The notes under the pieces: model-generated | Databases searched by the model: none | Told to the model about the DNA's origin: nothing | Seen by the model: only the letters and a program-made list of their open reading frames with translations | Source: Siniperca chuatsi | Lineage: Eukaryota > Chordata > Actinopteri > Centrarchiformes > Sinipercidae | DNA length: 64,000 nucleotides | Reading direction: 5' to 3' | Assembly: GCF_020085105.1 (NCBI RefSeq) | Contig: NC_058062.1 | Coordinates: forward strand, 1,760,001 to 1,824,000 | Position numbers and translations under genes: made by a program | Part shown: positions 13,005 to 23,261 of the stretch, in pieces | Layout of the letters: each line of letters begins with the position of its first letter | How positions within the stretch are numbered: position 1 is the first letter of the stretch

Positions 13005-13390
13005 GGAAAGTACTGTTTTGAGGTACTTTACTTGAGTATTTCCATTTTCTGCTACTTTATACTTCTACTCTACTACATTACATTGATTTTAAAGCTTTAG
13101 TTACTTTGCAGATTCAGATTATTAGCCTAATAATCAGCTCATACATTATGATATATTATAAACAGGTTAAGCTACCCAGCAGTGTATAAAGTAATGAGCT
13201 CCAGCTGCAACATTAAAGTGATGAACACGTTAATGCATCAGTTATTATAATCCAATAACATAATATATATTATTCTGCATAACTTTATGTATATTTTGAT
13301 GCTAATACTAATTCAACACTGTTGTATTGCTACCATATTGCTTGACCATATGAGGCATCCTGCACTGTCTCACGAGGTCCATCCATTCAT

Positions 13391-13486
<96 letters not shown>

Positions 13487-13500
13487 AATAATCTAATTCC
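13005..13500. repeat. Dispersed 'aagtacttttac' repeat with (TA)n tract
   Basis: It starts 'ggtggaaagtactgttttga' and includes 'gcaacattaaagtgatgaac'. A pure (TA)n tract of about 88 bp spans 13394-13482. The same family copy at 56.04-56.53 kb also holds a long (TA)n run. Confidence 0.65.
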
Positions 13501-13757
13501 TACTTTTTACTCTATATGATGTGGTCTATAATGACAAATGTCTAGTTCTGTAGGTTTATCTCTCTAAATTGGGATAAACAGTTTTTTCTCATAAGTGCTG
13601 ATAATCTCTGTAACACCGCCTTTATATAAAAACCTGAAACATAAAGTTAAGAGCCTTAAAATAAAATGCTGCCACTTGAGTTTTTGTTATTCTTAGAAAA
13701 AATATTTGTATTGAGTGGTGGTAACTGTGGCTTTCACACACACTTTTTTCAATCAGT

Positions 13758-14240
13758 TCTTCTTCTTCTTCTTCTTCTTCTTCTTCTTCTTCTTCTTCTT
13801 CTTCTTCTTCTTCGTAAAGTTTAATGGCGGTTGTGCATCAACGTTGTGGTGCATTACCGCCACCAACTGGACTGGAGTGTGGATCTGTACATTCACTAAT
13901 TATTAAATAAAAGAAAATGAGAAAGATCAATAAAAAAAACACTCCATAGTTATATTCTCTCTAACCAAAATACACTGAAACAACAACAGATAACACTCCT
14001 CTCTATAACTTCTTTGTGAAAGATCTCGTAAATTAAACCTCGTCTTTATTTCTTTAAGGTTCAGCGTCACTTCTCTTCTCTCAGCGTCGTGTTTTGGACA
14101 GTAAATCATAACATGTTCTACAGTTTCTTCTTGATCACAGATCGTCCTGTGTTATGTTTTCCTATTTTAAATAATGAGCTGTTTAATCCTGTGTGATCAA
14201 AACGTAGCCTGGATGTTGCTGTTTCCTCTTTAGTGGTTCT
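13758..14240 (-). mobile_element. 3' end of a LINE (L1/Tx1-like) with (GAA)n tail
   Basis: Read on the minus strand, fragments translate as ...SRLRFDHTGLNSSLFKIGKHNTG, then ETVEHVMIYCPKHD. This is the histidine/cysteine stretch found at the C-terminus of L1/Tx1-type reverse transcriptase proteins, and here it is frameshifted. The 3' end contains a short inverted motif (tggcggttgtgcatc... gcattaccgcca, 13824-13861) and ends in a (TTC/GAA)n tail at 13758-13813. The part inside 13980-14240 is duplicated at the right end of the hsp70 inverted repeat. The element is 5' truncated and inactive. The clade is inferred. Confidence 0.65.
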
Positions 14241-14370
14241 CCCCGTTTCTCTCATCACAAGTCAGTTTATACATTAGGAACATTTTATTTTGAAATTCAA
14301 TCCCAGGAAGCTTGGATGAATACCAGAAAGACGAAACCAGAAAAAGTAAATATTCTATTAGACGTTCATC

Positions 14371-14376
14371 TTTATT
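14371..14376 (-). terminator. Poly(A) signal of left hsp70
   Basis: AATAAA on the minus strand, about 295 bases after the stop codon. The same signal is at 21041 in the right copy. A second AATAAA-like site lies near 14520. Confidence 0.6.
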
Positions 14377-14671
14377 GCAAAGTCCAGCAAGGCAGAGATG
14401 AAAAATACATTTAAACTTGTACATTTACAAAAAGGACAAAAACATATGAACTTCAAGAAGGTATAAAACTACAGTTGTATCCTAAACCACTGTTGGGATC
14501 GTAATGCAGAGATGAAACATTTATTTACATGGAAGATATGTGGACATTTTGGATCCTTACATCTTATACATCACATATAAAATAAGGAACAAACTTGCGA
14601 ACAAACGGCAGGAGGTTACAGTTGAACGTTAAACAGTCCCAGTGATCATAGAGTCCATATGAAGGGCCACT

Positions 14672-16591
14672 TTAGTCCACCTCCTCAATGGTGGGCCCCT
14701 GGGAGCCGGCTCGTGCCTGCTCTCTACAACTACCAGTGGGCATTCCTCCCTGATACAACTTGCTGATGATGGGGTTACACACTTTCTCCAGCTCCTTCTG
14801 CTGGTGTTGGTACTCCTCTTTATCAGCCAGCTGGTTGTTCTCCAGCCAGGCGATGGTCTCGTCGCACTTCTCCATCAGCTTCTTCTGGTCCTCCTCGCTG
14901 ATTTTGCCCTTCAACTTCTCGTCCTGCACAGTGCTCTTCACGTTGAAGGCGTAGGACTCCAGCGAGTTCTTGGCGGCGATTTTGTCCCTCTGAAGGTCGT
15001 CCTCAGCTTTGTATTTGTCAGCGTCCTGCACCATCCTCTCGATCTCTTCTTTGCTCAGTCGGCCCTTATCGTTGGTGATGGTGATCTTGTTCTCTTTGCC
15101 GGTGCTTTTGTCCACCGCAGACACGTTCAAAATGCCGTTGGCGTCCACGTCGAAGGTGACCTCGATCTGCGGGACCCCTCGTGGAGCGGGTGGGATTCCT
15201 GTCAGCTCAAACGTGCCCAGCAGGTTGTTGTCCTTGGTCATGGCTCTTTCCCCTTCGTAGACCTGGATGAGGACCCCGGGCTGGTTGTCAGAGTAGGTGC
15301 TGAAGACCTGGGTTTGTTTAGTGGGGATGGTGGTGTTGCGTTTGATCAGGGACGTCATGACTCCTCCAGCTGTCTCGATACCCAGGGACAGAGGCGCCAC
15401 GTCCAGCAGCAGCAGGTCCTGAACGTTGCCCGAGGTATCGCCTGTGAGGATGGCGGCCTGGGCGGCAGCACCGTAAGCCACCGCCTCGTCTGGGTTGATG
15501 CTCTTGTTCAGCTCCCTGCCGTTGAAGAAATCCTGCAGGAGCTTCTGGATTTTGGGGATTCGGGTGGAGCCTCCGACCAGGGCGGCGTCGTGGATCTGCG
15601 CCTTGTCCATTTTGGCGTCCCTCAGGGCTTTCTCCACCGGCTCTAACGTTCCCCTGAACAGGTCGGAGCACAGCTCCTCAAAGCGAGCCCTGGTGATGGA
15701 GGTGTAGAAGTCGATGCCCTCAAACAGAGAGTCGATCTCGACGCTGGCCTGGGAGCTGGAGGACAGGGTTCTCTTGGCCCTCTCGCAAGCTGTGCGCAGC
15801 CTCCTCAAGGCTCTCTTGTTCTGCCCGATGTCCTTCTTGTGTTTCCTCTTGAACTCCTCCACAAAGTGGTTGACCATGCGGTTGTCAAAGTCTTCTCCAC
15901 CCAGGTGAGTGTCTCCAGCCGTGGCTTTGACCTCAAAGATGCCGTCTTCGATGGTCAGGATGGACACGTCGAAGGTGCCTCCACCCAGGTCAAAGATCAG
16001 GACGTTACGTTCTCCTGTCCTGCCTTTGTCCAGACCGTACGCGATGGCGGCTGCCGTCGGCTCGTTGATGATCCTCAGGACGTTCAGTCCCGCGATGACG
16101 CCTGCGTCTTTAGTCGCCTGTCGCTGGGAGTCGTTGAAGTACGCCGGGACCGTGATGACTGCGCTGGACACCTTGTGGCCCAGGTAGGCCTCAGCGATCT
16201 CCTTCATCTTCACCAGGACCATGGAGGAAATCTCCTCGGGGTAGAAGGCTTTGTCCTCCCCTTTGTATTCCACCTGAATTTTGGGCTTGCCTCCGTCTCC
16301 GACCACCTTGAAGGGCCAGTGCTTCATGTCAGCCTGCACCACCGGATCGTCCAGCTTTCTTCCAATCAGTCTCTTGGCATCAAACACAGTGTTGCTGGGG
16401 TTCAAAGCCACCTGGTTCTTGGCTGCGTCCCCAATGAGCCTCTCGCTGTCGGTGAACGCCACATAGCTGGGCGTGGTCCTGTTGCCCTGGTCGTTGGCGA
16501 TGATTTCTACTTTTCCGTGCTGGAAAACCCCCACGCAGGAGTAGGTGGTGCCCAGGTCGATGCCGATCGCTACGCCTTTAGCTGCGGACAT
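14672..16591 (-). CDS. hsp70: Heat-inducible HSP70 chaperone, intact copy
   Basis: This is a cytosolic/nuclear ATP-dependent chaperone of 639 residues, the usual length for inducible fish HSP70. The coding region has no intron. The start is the ATG of [18 protein letters not shown]; a GTG six bases upstream in frame is not the start. Visible HSP70 signatures are [38 protein letters not shown], a VGGSTRIPK block, the substrate-binding domain ([21 protein letters not shown]) and the C-terminal GPTIEEVD, whose EEVD binds TPR co-chaperones. It differs from the family at [11 protein letters not shown] and GAAAQAAI, where the frameshifted neighbour has the usual VV and V. A 5'UTR intron spans 16941-16611, and a TATA box and a heat-shock element lie upstream. 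Lack of coding introns and the EEVD tail favour the inducible HSPA1-type over hsc70. Confidence 0.96.
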   Translation of the reverse strand: MSAAKGVAIGIDLGTTYSCVGVFQHGKVEIIANDQGNRTTPSYVAFTDSERLIGDAAKNQVALNPSNTVFDAKRLIGRKLDDPVVQADMKHWPFKVVGDGGKPKIQVEYKGEDKAFYPEEISSMVLVKMKEIAEAYLGHKVSSAVITVPAYFNDSQRQATKDAGVIAGLNVLRIINEPTAAAIAYGLDKGRTGERNVLIFDLGGGTFDVSILTIEDGIFEVKATAGDTHLGGEDFDNRMVNHFVEEFKRKHKKDIGQNKRALRRLRTACERAKRTLSSSSQASVEIDSLFEGIDFYTSITRARFEELCSDLFRGTLEPVEKALRDAKMDKAQIHDAALVGGSTRIPKIQKLLQDFFNGRELNKSINPDEAVAYGAAAQAAILTGDTSGNVQDLLLLDVAPLSLGIETAGGVMTSLIKRNTTIPTKQTQVFSTYSDNQPGVLIQVYEGERAMTKDNNLLGTFELTGIPPAPRGVPQIEVTFDVDANGILNVSAVDKSTGKENKITITNDKGRLSKEEIERMVQDADKYKAEDDLQRDKIAAKNSLESYAFNVKSTVQDEKLKGKISEEDQKKLMEKCDETIAWLENNQLADKEEYQHQQKELEKVCNPIISKLYQGGMPTGSCREQARAGSQGPTIEEVD

Positions 16592-16610
16592 TTTCACCGG
16601 AGACGGCCGT

Positions 16611-16941
16611 CTGTGAAACAGTTAAACAACATTTTAGAAACCAGCTGAAGGAACTGAACATCGGCACATTACTGCACATGTACACCGACTCGCAGCTCAC
16701 GTTTAACAGGCTGCAGTCACATTTATCATCATTCGCTCAGTCAAATATTGTTCTGTTTAAGTCGTTTGAGGCACCAGAACATTTAGGCTGTGCTTCTCGG
16801 GAGCGTGAAAACATTTTTTAAAACTCCTCAACTCTTTGTTCCACTGACATTACTTACACACATAATGCATTTACCAAATATCAAAGCATCAGACCTTCAG
16901 TGTAAACTAGTTTTCCCATCAGAAATGAGGGTTGAACTTAC
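16611..16941 (-). other. 5'UTR intron of left hsp70
   Basis: On the minus strand there is a CTG|GTAAGT-like donor at 16941-16936 and a TTTCACAG acceptor ending at 16611. It is 331 bp long, exactly the length of the intron in the right copy. A 5'UTR intron is known for some fish hsp70 genes. Confidence 0.7.
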
Positions 16942-17056
16942 AGGTTAGAGTTGAGTGGTCTGTGTTGTGAAGAGGATCGAGCTCCTCCTTCCTCTCTGGA
17001 TCTTCTGCTGCGGTCTGATCTCTCTCTGTTTCTGCCTCTGCGCTCCGACCAGCCGC

Positions 17057-17101
17057 CTTATATCTGAGGAAGCTGCCTGTCTGGCTGCTTCTAGACGTTT
17101 C
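17057..17101 (-). promoter_or_regulatory. TATA box and heat-shock element of left hsp70
   Basis: On the minus strand, AGATATAAGG lies at 17066-17057. GAAacGTCtaGAA lies at 17101-17089. The second matches nGAAnnTTCnnGAAn at eight of nine fixed bases, the central TTC being GTC. The HSE is just upstream of TATA, as expected for an HSF1-controlled promoter. Confidence 0.6.
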
Positions 17102-17360
17102 ACACGCAGCGCCATCAAGTCAGCGTCTGTGGCAAGCGCGACTTCCTGTTACTCATTTCACAATAAAACGCCCCGCGGTGCATGCAAGCTGTGGTTAACC
17201 AGAATAAACAAGCACTTGTCTTATTGTGAAAGCAAAGTCTAACACTATCACTGACAACTTGACGCAGAAGTCCGGACTCAGCCTGGAGGAGTGGAGCGAA
17301 ACCCAGAAACATCCAGACACACAGCTGTAGGTAAAAACAATATCACAATAATGAATAGAT

Positions 17361-17845
17361 AAATAAAAATAAAACTTCCATTGCTTACCAGTGTACATTT
17401 ATAATGTAAGAAGCATAAATTAAATGAATGGGGGGAGTTTTGTTGATATGCTTTAATGCTGTTTTAAAATAATTGTTTATATTGTAGCTTTATTATTCTG
17501 ATCATAAATGTTTTCTAGAAAGTTTCTCTAAGAAAATAAGATTCCTGAGCTCAGTTTGCAACCTGCCTTTTTAGGAGTGACAACAAAAACACTGATAAGT
17601 AAATACATTAAAGAAATGCTAAGTTACAGACACATCGTAGTTTGGCATCAGTCTTTATCAGGTTTAATAGAAAAAGAATAATTTGGAATTGTACTTGTAT
17701 ATAATATATTTATTAATCAAGAAAATAAATGGCAGATTAATCGATAATGAAATAATCGTTAGTTGTTACATGTATGCATACTGGTTTAGGGAAAATACTG
17801 TAACCTTCCCTCCTAGGATCAATAAAGTTGTATCTTTACTTATCT
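17361..17845. other. Spacer between hsp70 inverted arms
   Basis: AT-rich sequence of about 485 bp joins the two arms. It includes a partial copy of the 'gctgcaacgatta' repeat near 17690-17770 and a 'ggatcaataaagttgtatct' LINE-type tail near 17816. No gene is seen. Confidence 0.6.
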
Positions 17846-18317
17846 TTTATTTATTATTGTGATATTGTTTTTACCTACAGCTGTGTTACTGTTAGGCTGT
17901 TGTTCTTATTACAGTTACATTATTGACACGCATCCTTTTATAAAATATGCAGGTCAAACAAGTCTGTTATTAGTTGAGCAACATCTGGGTCAAGTTTTCA
18001 TCACGTTTTTAGTACAGATGAACTGATTAACTACTTGTGTGAATAAACTACCAACCGCCAATAAATCACCCTCGAATAACGTTTAGAAGTAAAAGTGTGT
18101 TTCTGGATGTTTCTGGGTTTCGCTCCAGTCCTCCAGGCTGAGTCCGGACTTCTGCGTCAAGTTGTCAGTGATAGTGTTAGACTTTGCTTTCACAATAAGA
18201 CAAGTGCTTGTTTATTCTGGTTAACCACAGCTTGCATGCACCGCGGGGCGTTTTATTGTGAAATGAGTAACAGGAAGTCGCGCTTGCCACAGACGCTGAC
18301 TTGATGGCGCTGCGTGT

Positions 18318-18363
18318 GAAACGTCTAGAAGCAGCCAGACAGGCAGCTTCCTCAGATATAAGG
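18318..18363 (+). promoter_or_regulatory. Heat-shock element and TATA box of right hsp70
   Basis: GAAacGTCtaGAA lies at 18318-18330 and AGATATAAGG at 18354-18363, both identical to the left arm. The promoter appears intact although the coding region is broken. Confidence 0.6.
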
Positions 18364-18477
18364 CGGCTGGTCGGAGCGCAGAGGCAGAAACAGAGAGAGA
18401 TCAGACCGCAGCAGAAGATCCAGAGAGGAAGGAGGAGCTCGATCCTCTTCACAACACAGACCACTCAACTCTAAACT

Positions 18478-18808
18478 GTAAGTTCAACCCTCATTTCTGA
18501 TGGGAAAACTAGTTTACACTGAAGGTCTGATGCTTTGATATTTGGTAAATGCATTATGTGTGTAAGTAATGTCAGTGGAACAAAGAGTTGAGGAGTTTTA
18601 AAAAATGTTTTCACGCTCCCGAGAAGCACAGCCTAAATGTTCTGGTGCCTCAAACGACTTAAACAGAACAATATTTGACTAAACGAATGATGATAAATGT
18701 GACTGCAGCCTGTTAAACGTGAGCTGCGAGTCGGTGTACATGTGCAGTAATGTGCCGATGTTCAGTTCCTTCAGCTGGTTTCTAAAATTTTGTTTAACTG
18801 TTTCACAG
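18478..18808 (+). other. 5'UTR intron of right hsp70
   Basis: Donor GTAAGT at 18478 and acceptor TTTCACAG ending at 18808. It is 331 bp long, the same length as in the left arm. Confidence 0.7.
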
Positions 18809-18827
18809 ACGACCGTCTCCGGTGAAA

Positions 18828-20744
18828 ATGTCCGCAGCTAAAGGCGTAGCGATCGGCATCGACCTGGGCACCACCTACTCCTGCGTGGGGGTTTTCCAGC
18901 ACGGAAAAGTAGAAATCATCGCCAACGACCAGGGCAACAGGACCACGCCCAGCTATGTGGCGTTCACCGACAGCGAGAGGCTCATTGGGGACGCAGCCAA
19001 GAACCAGGTGGCTTTGAACCCCAGCAACACTGTGTTTGATGCCAAGAGACTGATTGGAAGAAAGCTGGACGATCCGGTGGTGCAGGCTGACATGAAGCAC
19101 TGGCCCTTCAAGGTGGTCGGAGACGGAGGGAAGCCCAAAATTCAGGTGGAATACAAAGGGGAGGACAAAGCCTTCTACCCCGAGGAGATTTCCTCCATGG
19201 TCCTGGTGAAGATGAAGGAGATCGCTGAGGCCTACCTGGGCCACAAGGTGTCCAGCGCAGTCATCACGGTCCCGGCGCACTTCAACGACTCCCAGCGACA
19301 GGCGACTAAAGACGCAGGCGTCATCGCGGGACTGAACGTCCTGAGGATCATCAACGAGCCGACGGCAGCCGCCATCGCGTACGGTCTGGACAAAGGCAGG
19401 ACAGGAGAACGTAACGTCTTGATCTTTGACCTGGGTGGAGGCACCTTCGACGTGTCCATCCTGACCATCGAAGACGGTATCTTTGAGGTCAAAGCCACGG
19501 CTGGAGACACTCACCTGGGTGGAGAAGACTTTGACAACCGCATGGTCAACCACTTTGTGGAGGAGTTCAAGAGGAAACACAAGAAGGACATCGGCCAGAA
19601 CAAGAGAGCCTTGAGGAGGCTGCGCACAGCTTGCGAGAGGGCCAAGAGAACCCTGTCCTCCAGCTCCCAGGCCAGCGTCGAGATCGACTCTCTGTTTGAG
19701 GGCATCGACTTCTACACCTCCATCACCAGGGCTCGCTTTGAGGAGCTGTGCTCCGACCTGTTCAGGGGCGTTAGAGCCGGTGGAGAAAGCCCTGAGGGAC
19801 GCCAAAATGGACAAGGCGCAGATCCACGACGTCGTCCTGGTCGGAGGCTCCACCCGAATCCCCAAAATCCAGAAGCTCCTGCAGGATTTCTTCAACGGCA
19901 GGGAGCTGAACAAGAGCATCAACCCAGACGAGGCGGTGGCTTACGGTGCTGCCGTCCAGGCCGCCATCCTCACAGGCGATACCTCGGGCAACGTTCAGGA
20001 CCTGCTGCTGCTGGACGTGGCGCCTCTGTCCCTGGGTATCGAGACAGCTGGAGGAGTCATGACGTCCCTGATCAAACGCAACACCACCATCCCCACTAAA
20101 CAAACCCAGGTCTTCAGCACCTACTCTGACAACCAGCCCGGGTCCTCATCCAGGTCACGAAGGGGAAAGAGCCATGACCAAGGACAACAACCTGCTGGGC
20201 GCGTTTGAGCTGACAGGAATCCCTCCCGCTCCACGAGGGGTCCCGCGAGATCGAGGTCACCTTCGACGTGGGCGCCAGCGGCATTTTGAGCGTGTCTGCG
20301 GTGGACAAAAGCACCGGCAAAGAGAACAAGATCACCATAACCAACGATAAGGGCCGACTGAGCAAAGAAGAGATCGAGAGGATGGTGCAGGACGCTGACA
20401 AATACAAAGCTGAGGACGACCTTCAGAGGGACAAAATCGCCGCCAAGAACTCGCTGGAGTCCTACGCCTTCAACGTGAAGAGCACTGTGCAGGACGAGAA
20501 GTTGAAGGGCAAAATCAGCGAGGAGGACCAGAAGAAGCTGATGGAGAAGTGCGACGAGACCATCGCCTGGCTGGAGAACAACCAGCTGGCTGATAAAGAG
20601 GAGTACCAACACCAGCAGAAGGAGCTGGAGAAAGTGTGTAACCCCATCATCAGCAAGTTGTATCAGGGAGGAATGCCCACTGGTAGTTGTAGCGAGCAGG
20701 CACGAGCCGGCTCCCAGGGGCCCACCATTGAGGAGGTGGACTAA
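18828..20744 (+). pseudogene. hsp70: HSP70 copy broken by four clustered indels
   Basis: This is a near-identical mirror copy of the gene at 14672-16591, with the same MSAAKG start and GPTIEEVD end. Compared with the intact copy it has a 2-bp deletion near 19768 (ggggAAcgtt to ggggcgtt) and a 1-bp deletion near 20140 in a G run. A 1-bp deletion near 20156 (gtcTacg to gtcacg) and a 1-bp insertion near 20245 (ccgcagatc to ccgcGagatc) follow. The net change is -3, so both termini are in the same frame while roughly residues 314-475 are not. As it stands it would encode about 315 ATPase-domain residues plus a foreign tail, stopping near 20099. It also has Tyr to His in VPAYFNDSQ. The indels may be true mutations or sequencing/assembly errors in a duplicated region, so the gene could be functional. 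Confidence 0.8.
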
Positions 20745-21040
20745 AGTGGCCCTTCATATGGACTCTATGATCACTGGGACTGTTTAACGTTCAACTGTAA
20801 CCTCCTGCCGTTTGTTCGCAAGTTTGGTCCTTATTTTATATGTGATGTATAAGTTGTAAGGATCCAAAATGTCCACATATCTTCCATGTAAATAAATGTT
20901 TCATCTCTGCATTACGATCCCAACACTGGTTTAGGATACAACTGTAGTTTTATACCTTCTTGAAGTTCATATGTTTTTGTCCTTTTTTGTAAATGCACAA
21001 GTTTAAATGTATTTTTCATCTCTGCCTTGCTGGACTTTGC

Positions 21041-21046
21041 AATAAA
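21041..21046 (+). terminator. Poly(A) signal of right hsp70
   Basis: AATAAA follows 'tggactttgc', matching the left arm. A second AATAAA lies near 20890. Confidence 0.6.
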
Positions 21047-21483
21047 GATGAACGTCTAATAGAATATTTACTTTTTCTGGTTTCGTCTTTCTGGTATTCA
21101 TCCAAGCTTCCTGGGGTTGAATTTCAAAATAAAATGTTCCTAATGTATAAACTGACTTGTGATGAGAGAAACGGGGAGAACCACTAAAGAGGAAACAGCA
21201 ACACCCAGGCTACGTTTTGGTCACACAGGATTAAACAGCTCATTATTTAAAATAGGAAAACATAATAAAGGACGATCTGTGATCAAGAAGAAACTGTAGA
21301 ACATGTTATGATTTACTGTCCAAAACACGACGCTGAGAGAAGAGAAGTGACGCTGAAACTTAAAGAAATAATGATGAGGTTTGATTTACGATATCTTTCA
21401 CAACGAAGTTATAGAGAGAAGTGTTATCTGTTGTTTGCACCATAACGTTGATTACCAACTGCCATAAAACTTTACGAAGAAGA

Positions 21484-22040
21484 GGCCCTTCATATGGACT
21501 CTATGATCACTGGGACTGTTTAACATTCAACTGTAACCTCCTGCCGTTTGTTACATATTGTGTGTTTTGTTGTTATTTTAATGGATCATTTGACATCAGG
21601 CCAACGGACAACAGCTGAAAGTTTGCGTTTTGGCTAACGCTGGCACATTTACAGTGATTGATCAATGTGATTGTCCCTGTAAATTAATCACATTTTAAAG
21701 AAAATGTTTGGTCCCTTGGTCCCCGTGTGATGAATAACTAACTTCATCTCTGGACTATGATCACTACTGCGGTTTAAAATTCAACTGTGACTTTATATCT
21801 CATGTTCAAATGTATTTTTTCTTAATTGTAAATGTATAAGTTGTAAAAAAAAAACATACTAAAATTTAAATGTATTTTTCATATCTGCCTCGCTGGACTT
21901 TGCAATAAAGATGAAAACCTAATAGAATTTTTATTGTTTTGATTTTTCATGTTTTATTGTTTTAGTCAATCATGAATTTTGAAAAAAGAAGTCATCCAAA
22001 CTTCCTGGGATTCAATCACAAAATAAAATGTGTTTAATTT
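21484..22040 (+). repeat. Degenerate third copy of hsp70 3' flank
   Basis: Positions 21484-21551 repeat the sequence just after the right hsp70 stop codon (ccttcatatggactctatga..., compare 20750-20818). Positions 21865-21930 repeat the polyadenylation segment (tggactttgcaataaagatg, compare 21031-21050). Positions 21985-22035 repeat 'cttcctgggattcaatcaca' (compare 21107-21130 and the left arm). No coding sequence is attached. It is a remnant of a further tandem copy or of the duplication process. Confidence 0.7.
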
Positions 22041-22640
22041 TTTTACTGAAAATTGAAGAAAGTGTACACTGAAGTTAGTAATGAGCACGGCTCTATATCC
22101 TCAGAAAAAGCTGTAAAATGAAAAACGTTCGACTGTGTAATGAGATACAGTATGTTGGTTTGTGGGGGCATATAGGGGCCACGATTAATTAATCAATAGA
22201 TATTTTGACCAAAGGAATACATAAATAAATGTGTCCAGTTAAATTTAAATAAAGAATATTACATTTTTCTGTATTTTCATTTAACCTCCCTGCGTATTTC
22301 CATATAATCAGTACAAATATCTGTATCTATTTCCAATGAAGAATGTGGAGTTGTAGACCAGAGAACAATGAACATGACCATTTCTGTATATATTATAATA
22401 TTAAAGCAATGTTATTAGTAATAATCACATGTTGGTATCAATAACCTCCACCTGTGTAAGGACAGAAACAATATCATAAACAGTTTCAAAATAAAACCAT
22501 GGACAGCCAGACATTCAAAATAAAAGACCCCCAGCAGAGTGTATGTAGACAGAGGGGAACTGCTTTCTGGGATACATCACATGATTCACATTATTTATTA
22601 ATACAAATACTATTAACATTAATATTAATGGGGCGCCTGG
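22041..22640. other. AT-rich stretch without recognised features
   Basis: No gene, RNA or repeat family is recognised. Confidence 0.4.
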
Positions 22641-22659
22641 TTTCCTGGCGGTTAGGATA

Positions 22660-22905
22660 CAACATATACAACATAACAACACATAAAACATAACAACACA
22701 TACAACATAACAACATACAACATAACAACACATAAAACATAACAACACATACAACATAACAACACATAAAACATAACAACACACAACATAACACATAAAA
22801 CACAACATACAACATAACACACAACATAACAACACATACAACATAACAACACACAACATAACAACATACAACATAACACACAACATAACAACACATACAA
22901 CATAA
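22660..22905. repeat. Tandem (acaacata/acacataaa)n repeat
   Basis: Irregular tandem array of 'acaacataacaac' and 'acataaaac' words over about 245 bp. The long open frames across it on the minus strand are repeat artefacts (Cys/Tyr/Val/Met only). Confidence 0.85.
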
Positions 22906-22917
22906 GGCATGTAAGTC

Positions 22918-23198
22918 CTTCTTCCTTATTTTCTTTCGTCCTTTCTTTTCTTCCTTATTTTTTCCTTATTTTCTTTTGTTCTCTTTCTTCCTTCCTTCCC
23001 TCTTTCCTTCCCTTCCCTGCTTACTTCTTTCTTCCTTATTTTCTTTTGTTCTTTCTTTCTTTCTTTCTTTCCTTCCTTGCTTCCTTTTTTCCTCTCTTTC
23101 TTTCTTCCTTATTTTTTCCTTATTTTCTTTTTCTTCTTTCCTTCCCTTCCCTGCTTCCCTCTTTCCTTCCCTTTTCCGTATTTTCTTTCATCCATTTT

Positions 23199-23261
<63 letters not shown>

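Larger units (their letters stand above)
13980..17360. repeat. Left arm of hsp70 inverted duplication (~3.4 kb)
   Basis: The reverse complement of this block matches 17846-21437. It covers a LINE fragment, the hsp70 3' flank, the coding region, a 331-bp 5'UTR intron and the promoter. It also includes a 33-bp exact match at 17320-17355 (acacagctgtaggtaaaaac...). The arms face each other head to head, so the two genes diverge. Confidence 0.9.
17846..21437. repeat. Right arm of hsp70 inverted duplication
   Basis: This block pairs with 13980-17360. It carries about 205 bp (17888-18095) not present in the left arm, and it lacks the LINE's GAA tail. The outer end stops inside the LINE fragment near 21437. 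Confidence 0.9.

Noticed and set aside
14804-16648. Long plus-strand open frames (280 and 269 residues) across the left hsp70, and 383 residues on minus across the right copy
   Set aside because: They are antisense shadows of the hsp70 coding strand, caused by its codon bias. They have no family resemblance and no separate promoter.
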